The notes under the pieces were generated by a model. The model was not told the origin of the DNA. It saw nothing but the letters and a program-made list of their open reading frames with translations, and searched no databases. A DNA stretch of 64,000 nt from Dyadobacter luticola (GTDB lineage Bacteria > Bacteroidota > Bacteroidia > Cytophagales > Spirosomataceae): assembly GCF_005860805.1 (NCBI RefSeq), contig NZ_VCEJ01000004.1, positions 496,001 through 560,000 on the forward strand. Direction: 5' to 3'. The position numbers were made by a program, and so were the translations under genes. Of this stretch, positions 51,202-58,385 are shown one piece after another (position 1 is the first letter of the stretch; each line of letters opens with the position of its first letter).

Positions 51202-52203
51202 TCAAGTAGCATTTAATTCATTCAACACCAACATCTGCAATTCAGCCTGCGGCAGCAAAAGCTGATACTCGGCTACACCTATCGGTTTGTTAATGTCTTG
51301 CAAAGCTTTCAACATCCAAATGGTCTTTATCAGCGCAGAAAATAATGCCGATGGAAGCGTTTTCATTATCGCTTTTTTCCAGGCGGTCGAGTAAGGAGAG
51401 ATAGAGATTCATTTTACCAACATATTCGTCCTTGAAACTGCCAATTTTCAATTCGATCGCCACCGGGGAACGCAGACCACAGTGGAAGAAGATCATATCT
51501 ACAAAATATTCCCTGCCATTGTATTCCAGCCGGTACTGGTTACCGATGACGCTAAATCCTCTGCCCAATTCAGTATAAATGACTCAATTTTCGCGATAAG
51601 CCTGTTTTCCTGTTCCAATTCTTCAACAGCTTCCGTAACGCCTAAAAATCCAAGATTGTAGGTGCTTTTGAATACTTCGTTCGCATAATCGGCATGTGCC
51701 TCCGGGAGCGTTTGGTCAAAATTGTGTGTCCTGATTTGCTTTGGGCCTGGCTGTAACTATCCATTTTAATGGCATTGGGCAATAAATCCCGCGACCAACC
51801 TTTGCTCAGGGTCTCGCTTGCTTAGAATTCAGTCTGAGAATCATCTTGTACCTTATTAATCAAAAGCAAATATGTCCCTATGGCAAAACTGCGACGGCCT
51901 GTCGCAGTTTTGTATCCGCCTGATAGTATCGCTCGTAAAAAAAGGTTTCATATCCCAAAGGTTTCGCGGAGATAAATCTATATCCGGAAACTCATTTTTC
52001 AGATCAATGGATAATTGTTTGACCACACCGCTGCCGGAACCTTTTTCTAATTGCCTTTCAGAAAGCAATTTTCTTGAATTCCAATAAACAGATTGGGTAC
52101 TACTATTGACCTGACGGGCGATCCGTATACGTGCCGCCTAGATCTGGCTAATCGCTTAATGCAGTATTTCTTTATAATTGGCTTCGTTGAAGCTAGGTAG
52201 CAT
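51202..52203 (-). pseudogene. Third DUF1016/YhcG gene, heavily decayed and mosaic
   Basis: The reading starts at ATG 52201-52203 (MLPSFNEANYKEILH) and is cut by TAA and TAG near the N-terminus. It continues LLSERQLEKGSGSGVVKQLS and SPRNLWDMK. A TAG replaces the Trp of the PWGH motif, and at least two frameshifts follow (near 51570 and 51310). The last 100 residues (GFSVIGNQYRLEYNGREYFV, VAIELKIGSFKDEYVGKMN) are very close to the intact gene at 0.6 kb, while the N-terminal half belongs to a different DUF1016 subgroup. The natural stop is TGA at 51202-51204. Confidence 0.88.
51885..51913. repeat. Intragenic palindrome, DUF1016 copy C
   Basis: Perfect 12-bp arms CAAAACTGCGAC/GTCGCAGTTTTG with a 5-nt loop. 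The central 27 nt match the terminator palindrome at 14913-14939 at 25 of 27 positions when read on the minus strand. It encodes LRQAVAVL just before the decayed PWGH site. Confidence 0.85.
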
Positions 52204-52218
52204 TAGTTTATGTTTTAA

Positions 52219-52506
52219 GTGTGTTGGAATACCATTGTTGCAACTTTTCAGGAATTTTTCATTTTGTCGCTCTTGACTTATCCAACTCCAATACAGCAAC
52301 CCAACATACACACTGGTCCAAGAGGTGGCAGATATTACATTAACTCAAATGGGAATAAAACGTATTTGAAAAAGGGCGCGTCGTCTTATGGCGGGTCTTC
52401 CCGAAAATCGTCATCGAAGTCTTATAGAAGCTCCCCTTCATCCAGGCGATCATCGTCCGGCTCTTATCGCAGATCATCTTCCGGTTCTTCCTATCGACGA
52501 CGGTGA
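52219..52506 (+). CDS. Short Ser/Arg-rich protein with GPRGG-type basic adaptor motif
   Basis: A frame of 95 codons from a GTG contains TGPRGGRYYINSNGNKTYLK, the pattern of PBCV-type basic adaptor domains. A Ser/Arg/Tyr-rich tail follows (about 60-95). The N-terminal 25 residues may not be translated. The basic tail suggests nucleic-acid contact. The domain match is to a short motif, so it stays tentative. Confidence 0.5.
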   Translation: MCWNTIVATFQEFFILSLLTYPTPIQQPNIHTGPRGGRYYINSNGNKTYLKKGASSYGGSSRKSSSKSYRSSPSSRRSSSGSYRRSSSGSSYRRR

Positions 52507-52751
52507 CGATTTTCTGAATAGCGGTGGGTTTGTTGATTATTACAAACCAAAACTTAGATATTGTTGAGAATAATCAACGTTATTTATAATTGGCAAAAAA
52601 TGTGAGTTATTCGAAATTTTCGAATAACTGAGCCTTTCACCCCAAATCCCCCGCCCGCTCCTGATACTTATCCAACACCCTATCATTCATATATTCAAGC
52701 CTCTTTTCCGCCGACGATCGACCTGCCTTTGATCCAGAGTACGTCGATATT

Positions 52752-53162
52752 TTAAGCTTTATTCTCTCTCCAATTTGCGATGACATTGCCTCGCACCATA
52801 TTAGTCCACGCTGTGCTTTTCCTCGGTAAATTCTTAGTAAAAGAAAGACTAGTCCAGCATTCTTCATCATCGACAGGAAGCGCCTGGTCGAGCGGGAGCC
52901 AGGCAATTTCCTTCACCGGAAACCGCAGGGTATACACATCATCTTCCGAGTAAACCGGCGAATTGTCAATAAAATATTCCCCCGTGACTTCCAGAATGCC
53001 AGCCCAGCGCGACAGTTTGGTCACGTAAGCAATCAGTTTATCCCCTTTTTTGATCGCATTTGCCTGCGTCTTCTGATTTTCACGAAAACCAGAGATAGAC
53101 CGCTCAGTTTGCGTGAATGCATTGTATGTATCGGGAGAGAATAGGGTGATGTAGTAGGCCAT
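52752..53162 (-). CDS. EVE domain-containing protein
   Basis: The 136-aa protein starts MAYYITLFSPDTYNAF and has the EVE/PUA-like signatures ANAIKKGDKLIAYVTKLSRW, AGILEVTGEYFID and LRFPVKEIAWLPL. EVE domains bind modified bases and often occur with restriction systems; none is attached here. The 20-residue upstream extension is ignored because homology starts at the second ATG. Confidence 0.88.
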   Translation of the reverse strand: MAYYITLFSPDTYNAFTQTERSISGFRENQKTQANAIKKGDKLIAYVTKLSRWAGILEVTGEYFIDNSPVYSEDDVYTLRFPVKEIAWLPLDQALPVDDEECWTSLSFTKNLPRKSTAWTNMVRGNVIANWRENKA

Positions 53163-53263
53163 TTTGTGTTTTTCAGGAAAACAAGATAGTGGCAAATGAG
53201 GGATTTGGCAAGCTGCCTCCACCTCGCTAACTTAGTAAACATCCAACAAACTCATCCAACCCC

Positions 53264-53653
53264 ATGAAACTCATCCTAACCATCCTGCTAACCTTCCAAT
53301 GCATCTACGCCTCGGCCCAAACCTCACCCATGCTCGTCCGCATCTCCGAAATCGAGATCTTTCCAAAGTATTTGAAGGAATATACAGCCATTCTGAAAAC
53401 AGAGGCCGCGGCGTCGGTCAAATTGGAGCAGGGCGTGGTGGCGATATTTCCGATGTTTCAGAAGGCGGATAGTACGCAGTGCCGGATCGTGGAAATTTAT
53501 GCCAGTCGGGAGGCTTACCAGAGCCATTTGAAAACGCCTCATTTTCAGCATTACAAAACGTCGACCGTCAAAATGGTGAAGTCGCTGAAACTGGTGGATA
53601 TGAATGCGGTTGATGAGGTGACGATGAAGCTGCTATTCAGGAAGGATAAGTGA
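53264..53653 (+). CDS. Exported ABM-type (putative quinol monooxygenase) protein
   Basis: The 129-aa protein has a signal peptide (1-18, ending IYASAQ). The ABM core follows: VRISEIEIFPKYLKEYTAIL, GVVAIFPMFQKADSTQCRIV, EIYASREAYQSHLKTPHFQH. The substrate is unknown. Confidence 0.85.
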   Translation: MKLILTILLTFQCIYASAQTSPMLVRISEIEIFPKYLKEYTAILKTEAAASVKLEQGVVAIFPMFQKADSTQCRIVEIYASREAYQSHLKTPHFQHYKTSTVKMVKSLKLVDMNAVDEVTMKLLFRKDK

Positions 53654-53672
53654 GGTGAATTTCCCCCGCCTC

Positions 53673-54062
53673 TCACTTCCACTTCAAAATATTAAACTTA
53701 TGCCCGTCGGGATCGGCGAATGCACATCCATACATGCCCTGAAACGCCTTCGGCGGGTCGAATACGGTGCCGCCGGCTGCCTCTACTTTCGTGGCCCATT
53801 CGTTTACCTCGGCCTCTGTTTCGGCTGAGATGGTGAAGATCACCTCGTTGCCTTTGGTGAGGTCGGCGAGGTCGCTTTTCATGGCTTGCTTCAATTGCTC
53901 GTCCTTGAAGAAGTGAATTACAAAACCCTCGTCGCCAAAAATGAAGCTGGTCAGATCATTGCTTTCGTGGCCGCTGTTTTTTGTGATTCCCAGTTGCGTG
54001 TAAAATGCTTTAGTCTTCGCTACATCCTTGACACCCAGATTGGCCCAGATTTGTACTTTCAT
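53673..54062 (-). CDS. VOC-family (glyoxalase-like) protein
   Basis: The 129-aa protein has VQIWANLGVKDVAKTKAFYT at the start, GFVIHFFKDEQL in the middle and MYGCAFADPDGHKFNILKW at the end. This is the typical layout of VOC superfamily enzymes of the PhnB/glyoxalase/bleomycin-resistance type. Confidence 0.9.
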   Translation of the reverse strand: MKVQIWANLGVKDVAKTKAFYTQLGITKNSGHESNDLTSFIFGDEGFVIHFFKDEQLKQAMKSDLADLTKGNEVIFTISAETEAEVNEWATKVEAAGGTVFDPPKAFQGMYGCAFADPDGHKFNILKWK

Positions 54063-54181
54063 GGTAAAATAAGTTTGATGATCAGCTTAATGTAACGATA
54101 GCTTATGGACAAATCCAAATGGCTATGAAGAAGACGCCGCAACTTTTATCACCAATTGCCTGCTGCCGGAAGTAATCGCAG

Positions 54182-55534
54182 CTACTTCAGCGTAATAATG
54201 TCGCCATACCGCTCCGTTTTCTCGGTCCCGCGCTCGACGTAAATAGCATATCGGCCGTTAGGTACATTGGCAGGGACTGGATAAGCAGGAAGCATAATGA
54301 AGGCGTCGAAAATTCCGTACGCATCGCCGGAAAAAGTCAACTGATATGTTTTGCCGGTTTCCTGATTAACAAGGATCATGGCATTGTGATCGGGAGTCGG
54401 ACCATCGGCCTGGGTGTAAGCCAGGATCGGTTCACGCCTGTCGATTTCCTTGGTGGGCGGGTAATAATCGACATCAGTTAAGGTGGGTGTACTAAAAAAG
54501 CTCCGCTTTGAAGGCTGTGTTACAATCCGTAAAATGGGCTGCGTATTGCTTTTACGTATGTAAATGTTGTCGTCGCCCGAATACCTTTCTACCCACCCCC
54601 TTGCCTCGTAAGGCTTCTGCTCCTTTCCGTCGAGCAGATAAGTGATCTTATAATTCCCGGAGGTGATCGCCTGGGGCAGCATTCCCGACAGCTTGCCTGG
54701 CTTTTCGTATTTCAACGCAATGCGCTGCGGTTTTATAAAGTCATTTTGTACGATTGCTTCATAACGCGCTGTGGGTGGAAGGTTAAATCCGGTTATTTCA
54801 ATATCAGGCTCATTTTCCAGCATTTTCCAGGAAGCCCGCTTCAATTGAACCGTCCCGGGTTTTACGGTCACTTTGCGCAACACAGTTACAGCCTGCGAGC
54901 CCCAAACCAGCTCCGCAGCGTATTCACCCGGCAACAAGGATGGCGGCAATTCAACAATCAGCTCGTTTCCTCCATGTCCATAACTTCCTGATTCATAAAC
55001 TTCTGCGGCAACTTTCCCGGTTGCCTGATCAGTAAACCTTATAAAAACTTTATCCAGCGCCTTGCCGCTGTCGTCCACCGTTGTGCGTGTTCCCAGGATA
55101 TCATATATCGCCGAAATCGTCAGCTCCGGGCCGAGCGTGAATGTTTTTTCTTCCACACTTCCCTGAAAAACGACTGCCTGGTGCGGTATTACAATCACGT
55201 AATACGACAGCAGTTCAGCTTTCAGACTTTGAATATCCAGGCGGAGATCCTGGCCCTTATAGTGAAAACCATTCAAAAGCGTAGACTGTGATGAATAACC
55301 CGTGCCGAAAATGACTTCCGGTTTGATGTAATCTTCCTTCGAATAGTTTTCGGGTAAATGCACAATGATCAGATCATCTGCAACCGTGATATTTTTCGGC
55401 TCAATTCCCGGAATGGTGAATTTAAATACACCGATGGGCGTGGTTTGCCCTGGATCGATTGAAGGCTTGTCATCCGTCTTGCATTGCCAAAACAGGAAAG
55501 CCAGGAATACTGTAACGTATAAAGTTTTCATCAT
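54182..55534 (-). CDS. Large hypothetical lipoprotein (IPT/TIG-like beta modules)
   Basis: The 450-aa protein starts at the ATG at 55532-55534 (or the adjacent one at 55531) with a lipoprotein signal ending FLFWQC. The body is all beta-rich with repeats such as LPPSLLPGEYAAELVWGSQ and LPQAITSGNYKITYLLDG, suggesting Ig/TIG-like modules on the cell surface. No family is recognised. Confidence 0.8.
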   Translation of the reverse strand: MMKTLYVTVFLAFLFWQCKTDDKPSIDPGQTTPIGVFKFTIPGIEPKNITVADDLIIVHLPENYSKEDYIKPEVIFGTGYSSQSTLLNGFHYKGQDLRLDIQSLKAELLSYYVIVIPHQAVVFQGSVEEKTFTLGPELTISAIYDILGTRTTVDDSGKALDKVFIRFTDQATGKVAAEVYESGSYGHGGNELIVELPPSLLPGEYAAELVWGSQAVTVLRKVTVKPGTVQLKRASWKMLENEPDIEITGFNLPPTARYEAIVQNDFIKPQRIALKYEKPGKLSGMLPQAITSGNYKITYLLDGKEQKPYEARGWVERYSGDDNIYIRKSNTQPILRIVTQPSKRSFFSTPTLTDVDYYPPTKEIDRREPILAYTQADGPTPDHNAMILVNQETGKTYQLTFSGDAYGIFDAFIMLPAYPVPANVPNGRYAIYVERGTEKTERYGDIITLK

Positions 55535-55707
55535 GGATTCGAATTTCCCATAAGTTACATATTTACGGCTCAGGTACATACTGTCGAACCGGGCCATTTT
55601 CAATCTTCTGTTGTTATCGTAAGAAAATTTTTGAGAAGGGGTCGTGCGCTTCTGGCATGCTTTTGACATAGTATGGCACTTCAACAAACTCTAAATTTTG
55701 AATGTTT

Positions 55708-56085
55708 ATGAAAAAGCTAATCATAGCCGCTGTTGCCTTAGCCATTTCGGCATCGGCCAGCTTCGCGCAATCCACCACCATTTCGACCAATCCGAAATTG
55801 AGCTCGGAGGATACCACCAAACAAAATCCATCCGCCAACAAAAGCACTACCGCGCCCCGTAGCACCACCGACGGCGGCCAGCAAAAGGTAAATGGTAAGA
55901 CTGAAAGCGCAAGCCAGGCTGGCAGAGCTACCAATGCAGGCAGCCGCACCACCGGCAATAACAAATCGCAGGTAAGTACAGGCGGCACGGCTGGTCAGTC
56001 CTCAAAAGGCGCGACGAAACAATCCGAACAACCTGCCAGCAGCCGCACCGGTGCCCCGCAGTCGGGAGCGAAAAAGGATAATTGA
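55708..56085 (+). CDS. Low-complexity secreted Ser/Thr/Gly-rich protein
   Basis: The 125-aa frame has a signal peptide (KKLIIAAVALAISASASFAQ). The mature part is made almost wholly of Ser, Thr, Gly, Asn, Gln and Lys (for example TTKQNPSANKSTTAPRSTTD), likely disordered. An ATG two codons upstream (55702) is also possible. A strong terminator follows. Confidence 0.75.
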   Translation: MKKLIIAAVALAISASASFAQSTTISTNPKLSSEDTTKQNPSANKSTTAPRSTTDGGQQKVNGKTESASQAGRATNAGSRTTGNNKSQVSTGGTAGQSSKGATKQSEQPASSRTGAPQSGAKKDN

Positions 56086-56106
56086 TTGACCCAATAACAA
56101 AACTGG

Positions 56107-56134
56107 ACCGCGACGGAATCTGGTCGCGGTTTTT
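56107..56134 (+). terminator. Rho-independent terminator
   Basis: Stem ACCGCGAC/GTCGCGGT with an 8-nt loop followed by a T-run, 22 nt after the stop of the secreted protein gene. Confidence 0.9.
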
Positions 56135-56154
56135 ACAAACCGACCGATATCTGC

Positions 56155-56796
56155 TCAAAAGCTATACATCACCTGCACGTTTAGACCTACCTGATACACA
56201 TGGCTGTCAATGCCGGAAGGCGGTATTGCGTAGCTGAAAGTCGGCTGGGCGATCAGCGCCAAATGCGGAGCGGCGTGGTAGATCGCCCCGACGCCGATTG
56301 TGGGCGATACCCTTGAAGTGTTGTTCTTGCCGGATTTAAAAGTGACTGTCCCGATGTCGGGAATGTTGACGTGGCTTGTTGTATTGAAATTCCAAAGTGC
56401 GCCCGCGGAAAAATAAGGTGAAACCTTCCGCATAGACGGCTGGAAGTTCGCAAGCACAGGTATAGAAAAGTTATGCGACCGGCCGCTGGAAGCTTTTCCC
56501 TTATCTGTTGAATACCCAAACCATAAGCCTGTCGAGGCAGACCATTTTTCTGAAAAAAAGTATCTCCCATTCAAACCAACCCAAAACCCTTTCAGCGACG
56601 CTTCCGATTTAAGTCTCTGATTAACAAACGTTCCGCTGCCATCCGGATTTGGTACAGTAGCGTCAACGGTGGCTTTGGCATGCGTAAAAAATGGCGTAAC
56701 CGACGCGGACAATGCAAATTTGTCCTGGGAAAAAGCTTTTGCGCCAAGCAGGGTGAATGCGGTCAATAGGATGATGGTGTAGGATGTTGGTTTCAT
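56155..56796 (-). CDS. Outer-membrane beta-barrel protein (porin-like)
   Basis: The 213-aa protein has a signal peptide (1-23, ending GAKAFSQ). Amphipathic strands such as GFWVGLNGRYFFSEKWSAST and SPTIGVGAIYHAAPHLALIA follow, ending QVGLNVQVMYSF with terminal Phe. This fits the small outer_membrane beta-barrel family. The function is unknown. Confidence 0.85.
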   Translation of the reverse strand: MKPTSYTIILLTAFTLLGAKAFSQDKFALSASVTPFFTHAKATVDATVPNPDGSGTFVNQRLKSEASLKGFWVGLNGRYFFSEKWSASTGLWFGYSTDKGKASSGRSHNFSIPVLANFQPSMRKVSPYFSAGALWNFNTTSHVNIPDIGTVTFKSGKNNTSRVSPTIGVGAIYHAAPHLALIAQPTFSYAIPPSGIDSHVYQVGLNVQVMYSF

Positions 56797-56972
56797 GAGT
56801 AAACAAGGTTAAATAACTCCTGTTTTACTTAACGTGATGTTAGAAAAAGATAAAGGAATAAGAGTATTATTTTAAAAATATGGTTCGGTTCGTTGAAAAG
56901 GTGTTGAAGAAAACTTTTTAGTTGTTATCTGATTAGCTAACTTTAAGGAAAAGTTACACCACTATACTAGCG

Positions 56973-57329
56973 ATGACGGAGAAGTTTATCAGGGATATCT
57001 ATTACTACGAGAACTACTACCTCGATTTCTTTGAGAGTTTGAAACCAGAAGTAAAAAAGAAATTTAACTGGACTTTACAGCTTATTGCAACCGTAGATCG
57101 CGTGCCTGAAAAGTATTTCAAGCATATCACAAACTCAACAGGAATTTATGAAGTCAGAGTTGAAGTTGGATCTGACATTTATCGCGTTTTCGGTTTTTTC
57201 GACAAAGGAAACCTGATTGTACTGACAAATGGATTTCAGAAGAAAACACAAAAGACTCCCCAAAGTGAACTAGACCTCGCTGAAAAACTTAAAAAGCAAT
57301 ACTTCAATGAGCAACGAAAGTCAAAATAA
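56973..57329 (+). CDS. HigB/RelE-type toxin (Gp49-like)
   Basis: The 118-aa protein has FIRDIYYYENYYLDFFESLK, TGIYEVRVEVGSDIYRVFGF and FDKGNLIVLTNGFQKKTQKT, the phage-derived Gp49/HigB-like toxin signature. It overlaps the downstream XRE antitoxin gene by 23 nt, the usual toxin-first HigBA order. RelE-superfamily toxins cleave mRNA on the ribosome. Confidence 0.92.
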   Translation: MTEKFIRDIYYYENYYLDFFESLKPEVKKKFNWTLQLIATVDRVPEKYFKHITNSTGIYEVRVEVGSDIYRVFGFFDKGNLIVLTNGFQKKTQKTPQSELDLAEKLKKQYFNEQRKSK

Positions 57330-57618
57330 AAAATTAACATCGTTTTCAGCTCATCTGGACGAGCAATATGGAAAACGAGGAACAGTCGAACGCGAGCAAT
57401 ACGAAGAGGAATTTGAAGCATTTAAACTAGGCGCAATGATTCAGGAATTGCGAAAAAAACAAGGTATGACGCAAGAACAACTTGCCGACAAATGCGGTAC
57501 AACGAAAACTTACATTTCGCGGATTGAGAATAATGCGAGTGATATCCGGTTATCGACTTTAATGCGGATTGTTCGGGAAGGTTTGGGCGGGAATTTGATA
57601 ATCAGTGTGATAAAATAA
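57307..57618 (+). CDS. HigA-type XRE antitoxin
   Basis: The 103-aa protein has an XRE helix-turn-helix (about 40-95): LGAMIQELRKKQGMTQEQLA, DKCGTTKTYISRIENNASD. The N-terminal arm would contact the toxin. It overlaps the toxin gene and so is translationally coupled; the pair probably represses its own promoter upstream of 56973. Confidence 0.92.
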   Translation: MSNESQNKKLTSFSAHLDEQYGKRGTVEREQYEEEFEAFKLGAMIQELRKKQGMTQEQLADKCGTTKTYISRIENNASDIRLSTLMRIVREGLGGNLIISVIK

Positions 57619-57633
57619 ACCGTTATCATATAA

Positions 57634-57824
57634 GTGAACGAGTACAGATTTAGAGATTTTCAAATACATGTGATTGATGAGACTAATCATGACCTAGGTT
57701 CGTCTGATAACCGCTTTACTTACTCAAAACATTATTTAGGTGAGGGGATAGCAAAGCATCCGACTATGAAATAGACTTTGACGGACAGCTGATTTGGGAC
57801 GCATATAAGACATATAAGAGATGA
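57634..57824 (+). pseudogene. Small orphan gene with frameshift
   Basis: One frame from a GTG (57634) encodes EYRFRDFQIHVIDETNHDLG and SSDNRFTYSKHYLGEG and stops at TAG 57772-57774. A second frame near its end reads DYEIDFDGQLIWDAYKTYKR and stops at 57824. The composition of both pieces is protein-like and they look like one short gene split by an indel near 57755. The family is unknown. It lies 15 nt after the antitoxin gene. Confidence 0.5.
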
Positions 57825-57954
57825 CAATATTAAAAATCATACACTAAGAATTGATATCCAGAATTACCTATTGATGGTTGATTTGAAAAAACGCTACGGA
57901 GTAGCGCCCTGTTTATAGCAAAAATCCCATTCTTGTCATTGTTTACGTTTTTCA

Positions 57955-58371
57955 TTATACCAATGCCAACGTCCGCGGGTCTGGCTTTCCTTCGTAATAT
58001 TTATCTAGTACCGCCTGAAAAACCGGATTTGTTTCCGGCACCAGACAAAATAATGTCATGCTCGACCTCAGTTTCAAATCGTCCGGACTTCCGAGAACTT
58101 GATTTGCTGATTTTCCTTTTATTGCCAGCATTGCGCCGGAAATTTCAATTAATCTTTTGCCCAAAACAGGATGGGCGAGGTACTGAGCAGCCTCATCCAG
58201 AGTTTCTATTGCATAATGCGCAGATGTGCTGCTCATGCCCAGACCTTTGATTTGCGGGAAAATATACCAGATCCAATGCCCCACCTTGCGGCCGTTTTTG
58301 ATTTCAGCCAGCGCGGAATCGTAGTCATTTTTCTGCGCGTCCAGGAATTTTTGAAGGTTTGATGAGTTCAT
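57955..58371 (-). CDS. DUF1810 family protein
   Basis: The 138-aa protein starts MNSSNLQKFLDAQKNDYDSA and has GRKVGHWIWYIFPQIKGLG and YLAHPVLGKRLIEI, the hallmarks of DUF1810 (a family with NADAR-like or calpastatin-like annotations of unclear basis). The ATG at 58371 is preferred over the longer frame, which runs into the permease gene. Confidence 0.92.
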   Translation of the reverse strand: MNSSNLQKFLDAQKNDYDSALAEIKNGRKVGHWIWYIFPQIKGLGMSSTSAHYAIETLDEAAQYLAHPVLGKRLIEISGAMLAIKGKSANQVLGSPDDLKLRSSMTLFCLVPETNPVFQAVLDKYYEGKPDPRTLALV

Positions 58372-58385
58372 AATGATTTGTTTAA

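Noticed and set aside
52637..52906. Minus-strand frame after the EVE gene with a charged C-terminus (VLDKYQERAGDLG)
   Set aside because: Overlaps the EVE gene out of frame. The tail may be a leftover of an older gene, but there is too little to call.
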